From assembly GCA_001414345.1 (NCBI GenBank), contig LLCB01000580.1, positions 1 through 20,253 of the forward strand: a stretch of DNA of 20,253 nt, written 5' to 3'. The notes below the pieces were generated by a model. That model did no database searches. It was not told the DNA's origin and saw only the letters and a list, made by a program, of their open reading frames with translations. Below, piece after piece: positions 19,447 through 20,253 of the stretch. This DNA comes from Hymenoscyphus infarciens (lineage: Eukaryota; Ascomycota; Leotiomycetes; Helotiales; Helotiaceae). The first letter of the stretch is position 1, and every line of letters starts with the position of its first letter. The position numbers and the translations under genes were made by a program.

Positions 19447-19995
19447 CTATAATATAATATATAATCTTAGAGGAGTTAATAGAGTAATTACTAGAGTAAT
19501 AGTACTAAAACTCTCTATTAAATAGGGTTTTTATTAATATAAGGTTAGTACTACTTTAATTAAAATCCTAGGCGTTTTAATTAGTATAGTTAGTTCTTTT
19601 TTTTCTTAGTAGTAGCTTAATTAATTTATTATTAAGGTTAAGATCTATATTATTATTATCTTCTTTCTCCTTACCGCCTATATCTATAGTACTTAGTAGA
19701 TTATATTAGATATTACTAGTATTAAGATAACCTATATTTTAAAAGTTTAAAGATAGGTTATTTAAATATACTATAATAACTATATATATAAATAGTATTT
19801 TATAATTATATTAGTAAAATAAAGACTCTCTTTTATATACTATTTACCTATTACGTTTTCTAATATATAGAATTTAACTAAGACCCTAATTAATAAACTA
19901 AATATATAGCTTTTAAGAAGACATAGTTTAAAAACATTAATAAGTAACGTTAGTTAGTAATAGATAAAGAATTTAAGATTTAATTATATAATTAT

Positions 19996-20253
19996 ACTAG
20001 AGGGATTTAGTAGTAGAAGTAGTTTATAATAATTAGTATTAGATATACTAGTAGTAGGGAAAGAGCATTATTTATAATATTTAGTATTAGATATTTAAAA
20101 TAATTATACTATTAAAACTAGAGAGGGTATAATTTAGAATAATTAGTATTAAATACTTCTAAATAGTCTAGTCTATAATTATTAGTATTATATAATATAA
20201 AAAGCTTAATAAATAAAGTATAATAAATACTATAAAAAAGATTAATTTATAAT
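19996..20253. repeat. Upstream flank of E with satellite-related array 3
   Basis: The word (A/T)TTAGTATTAGATAT or a one-base variant recurs at 20031, 20080, 20141 and 20180, spaced 49, 61 and 39 bp, each preceded by TATAAT or TAGAAT-like sequence. The core TAGTATTAGATA matches arrays 1 and 2. No coding phase was seen from 19996 to the end. Confidence 0.6.

Larger units (their letters stand above)
13710..19995 (-). pseudogene. Gene E: very large RIP-mutated multi-exon gene, about 2,000 codons, unknown product
   Basis: Unrecognised. Proposed exons: complement(19447..19995), (18839..19361), (15200..18789) and (13710..15068), 6,021 nt in all, a whole number of codons. Exon 3 alone stays in one phase for nearly 1,200 codons. 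In order: a basic, Met/Gln-rich N-terminal part; Lys/Arg-rich KRKKRR near 19095; a Pro/Ser/Gln-rich low-complexity region with nine 5-residue HPASQ-like repeats (18594-18728), then LPPTKPFNYPFQNP and MSQPQTPQQM; a mixed region (QRTLITPLNDLQG); a Lys/Glu-rich helical region (16800-17800); an Asn tract (16399-16431); internally repetitive coiled-coil-like sequence with repeated NYKYKR and LQTSQL words (15400-15830); and a charged C-terminus (KAKQEAKELEVATKQ near 14425-14470, EPKKRLRRSFLKD near 13790-13830). Start ATA at 19993-19995 or 19864-19866; end TAA at 13710-13712. Exon 4 could belong to a separate gene if the third intron is wrong. The composition suggests a scaffold-like or nuclear protein, but that is a guess. 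Confidence 0.55.

Noticed and set aside
18904..19963. A plus-strand gene diverging from E
   Set aside because: It first looked coding, but the minus phases here are more charged, A-rich, and link to E by intron junctions in phase.
1..20253. Ciliate-type nuclear code (TAA/TAG as Gln, TGA stop) in an AT-rich genome
   Set aside because: It would explain in-frame TAA/TAG and the TGA end of gene A, but not the near-absence of ATG, CA and TG everywhere, including non-coding satellites. CpA mutation explains all of it.
1..20253. Mitochondrial DNA
   Set aside because: High AT content alone fits, but specific loss of CpA/TpG, spliceosomal-type introns and higher-order satellites do not. No rRNA, tRNA or respiratory-chain gene was recognised.

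Overview
The window looks like an AT-rich, heavily RIP-mutated stretch of a filamentous ascomycete genome. RIP is repeat-induced point mutation, C-to-T at CpA on either strand. The dinucleotides CA and TG are almost missing across all 20 kb, while CT, AG, TA and CpG words (acg, tcg, gcg) survive. As a result ATG is almost always ATA, and codons for Cys, His, Trp, Gln and Met are nearly absent. TAA and TAG stud every frame, but TGA is rare. This is why almost no conventional open frame exists, although much of the DNA is recognisably coding.

I read the sequence by treating in-frame TAA/TAG as possible former CAA/CAG/TGG and comparing all six phases for stop density, GNN codon content, charged residues and strand A-richness. 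Coding relics then appear in long uninterrupted phases, in this order: A (minus, 1002-3529), F (plus, 4090-5424) and F2 (plus, 5881-6876, possibly the 3' part of F), G (minus, 6844-7703), B (plus, 8920-9921), C (minus, 10201-11763), D (plus, 12550-13614), and E (minus, 13710 to about 19995, roughly 2,000 codons). Three of them (A, G, E) carry spliceosomal-type introns whose removal joins two independently recognised coding phases. That is the strongest evidence that these are real genes. I could not assign any product to a known family.

F and F2 taken together, the genes alternate in strand, giving three divergent spacers (3530-4089, 7704-8919, 11764-12549) and three tail-to-tail junctions. 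Satellite-like arrays sit at 1-575 (122-bp higher-order unit), 7759-8482 (about 140-190-bp higher-order unit, inside the G/B spacer) and 20031-20190. All share a TAGTATTAGAT core in the same orientation. Smaller tandem repeats lie inside the genes, some in frame (HPASQ-type repeat in E, KPQTTT-type repeat in F, a 35-codon duplication in G) and some not.

Interpretation (inference): a gene-dense, intron-bearing block was present in more than one copy, as a segmental duplication or a very large cargo-carrying mobile element, and was hit by RIP end to end while its reading frames were still intact. No rRNA, tRNA, CRISPR array, recognisable reverse transcriptase, integrase or transposase signature was seen.
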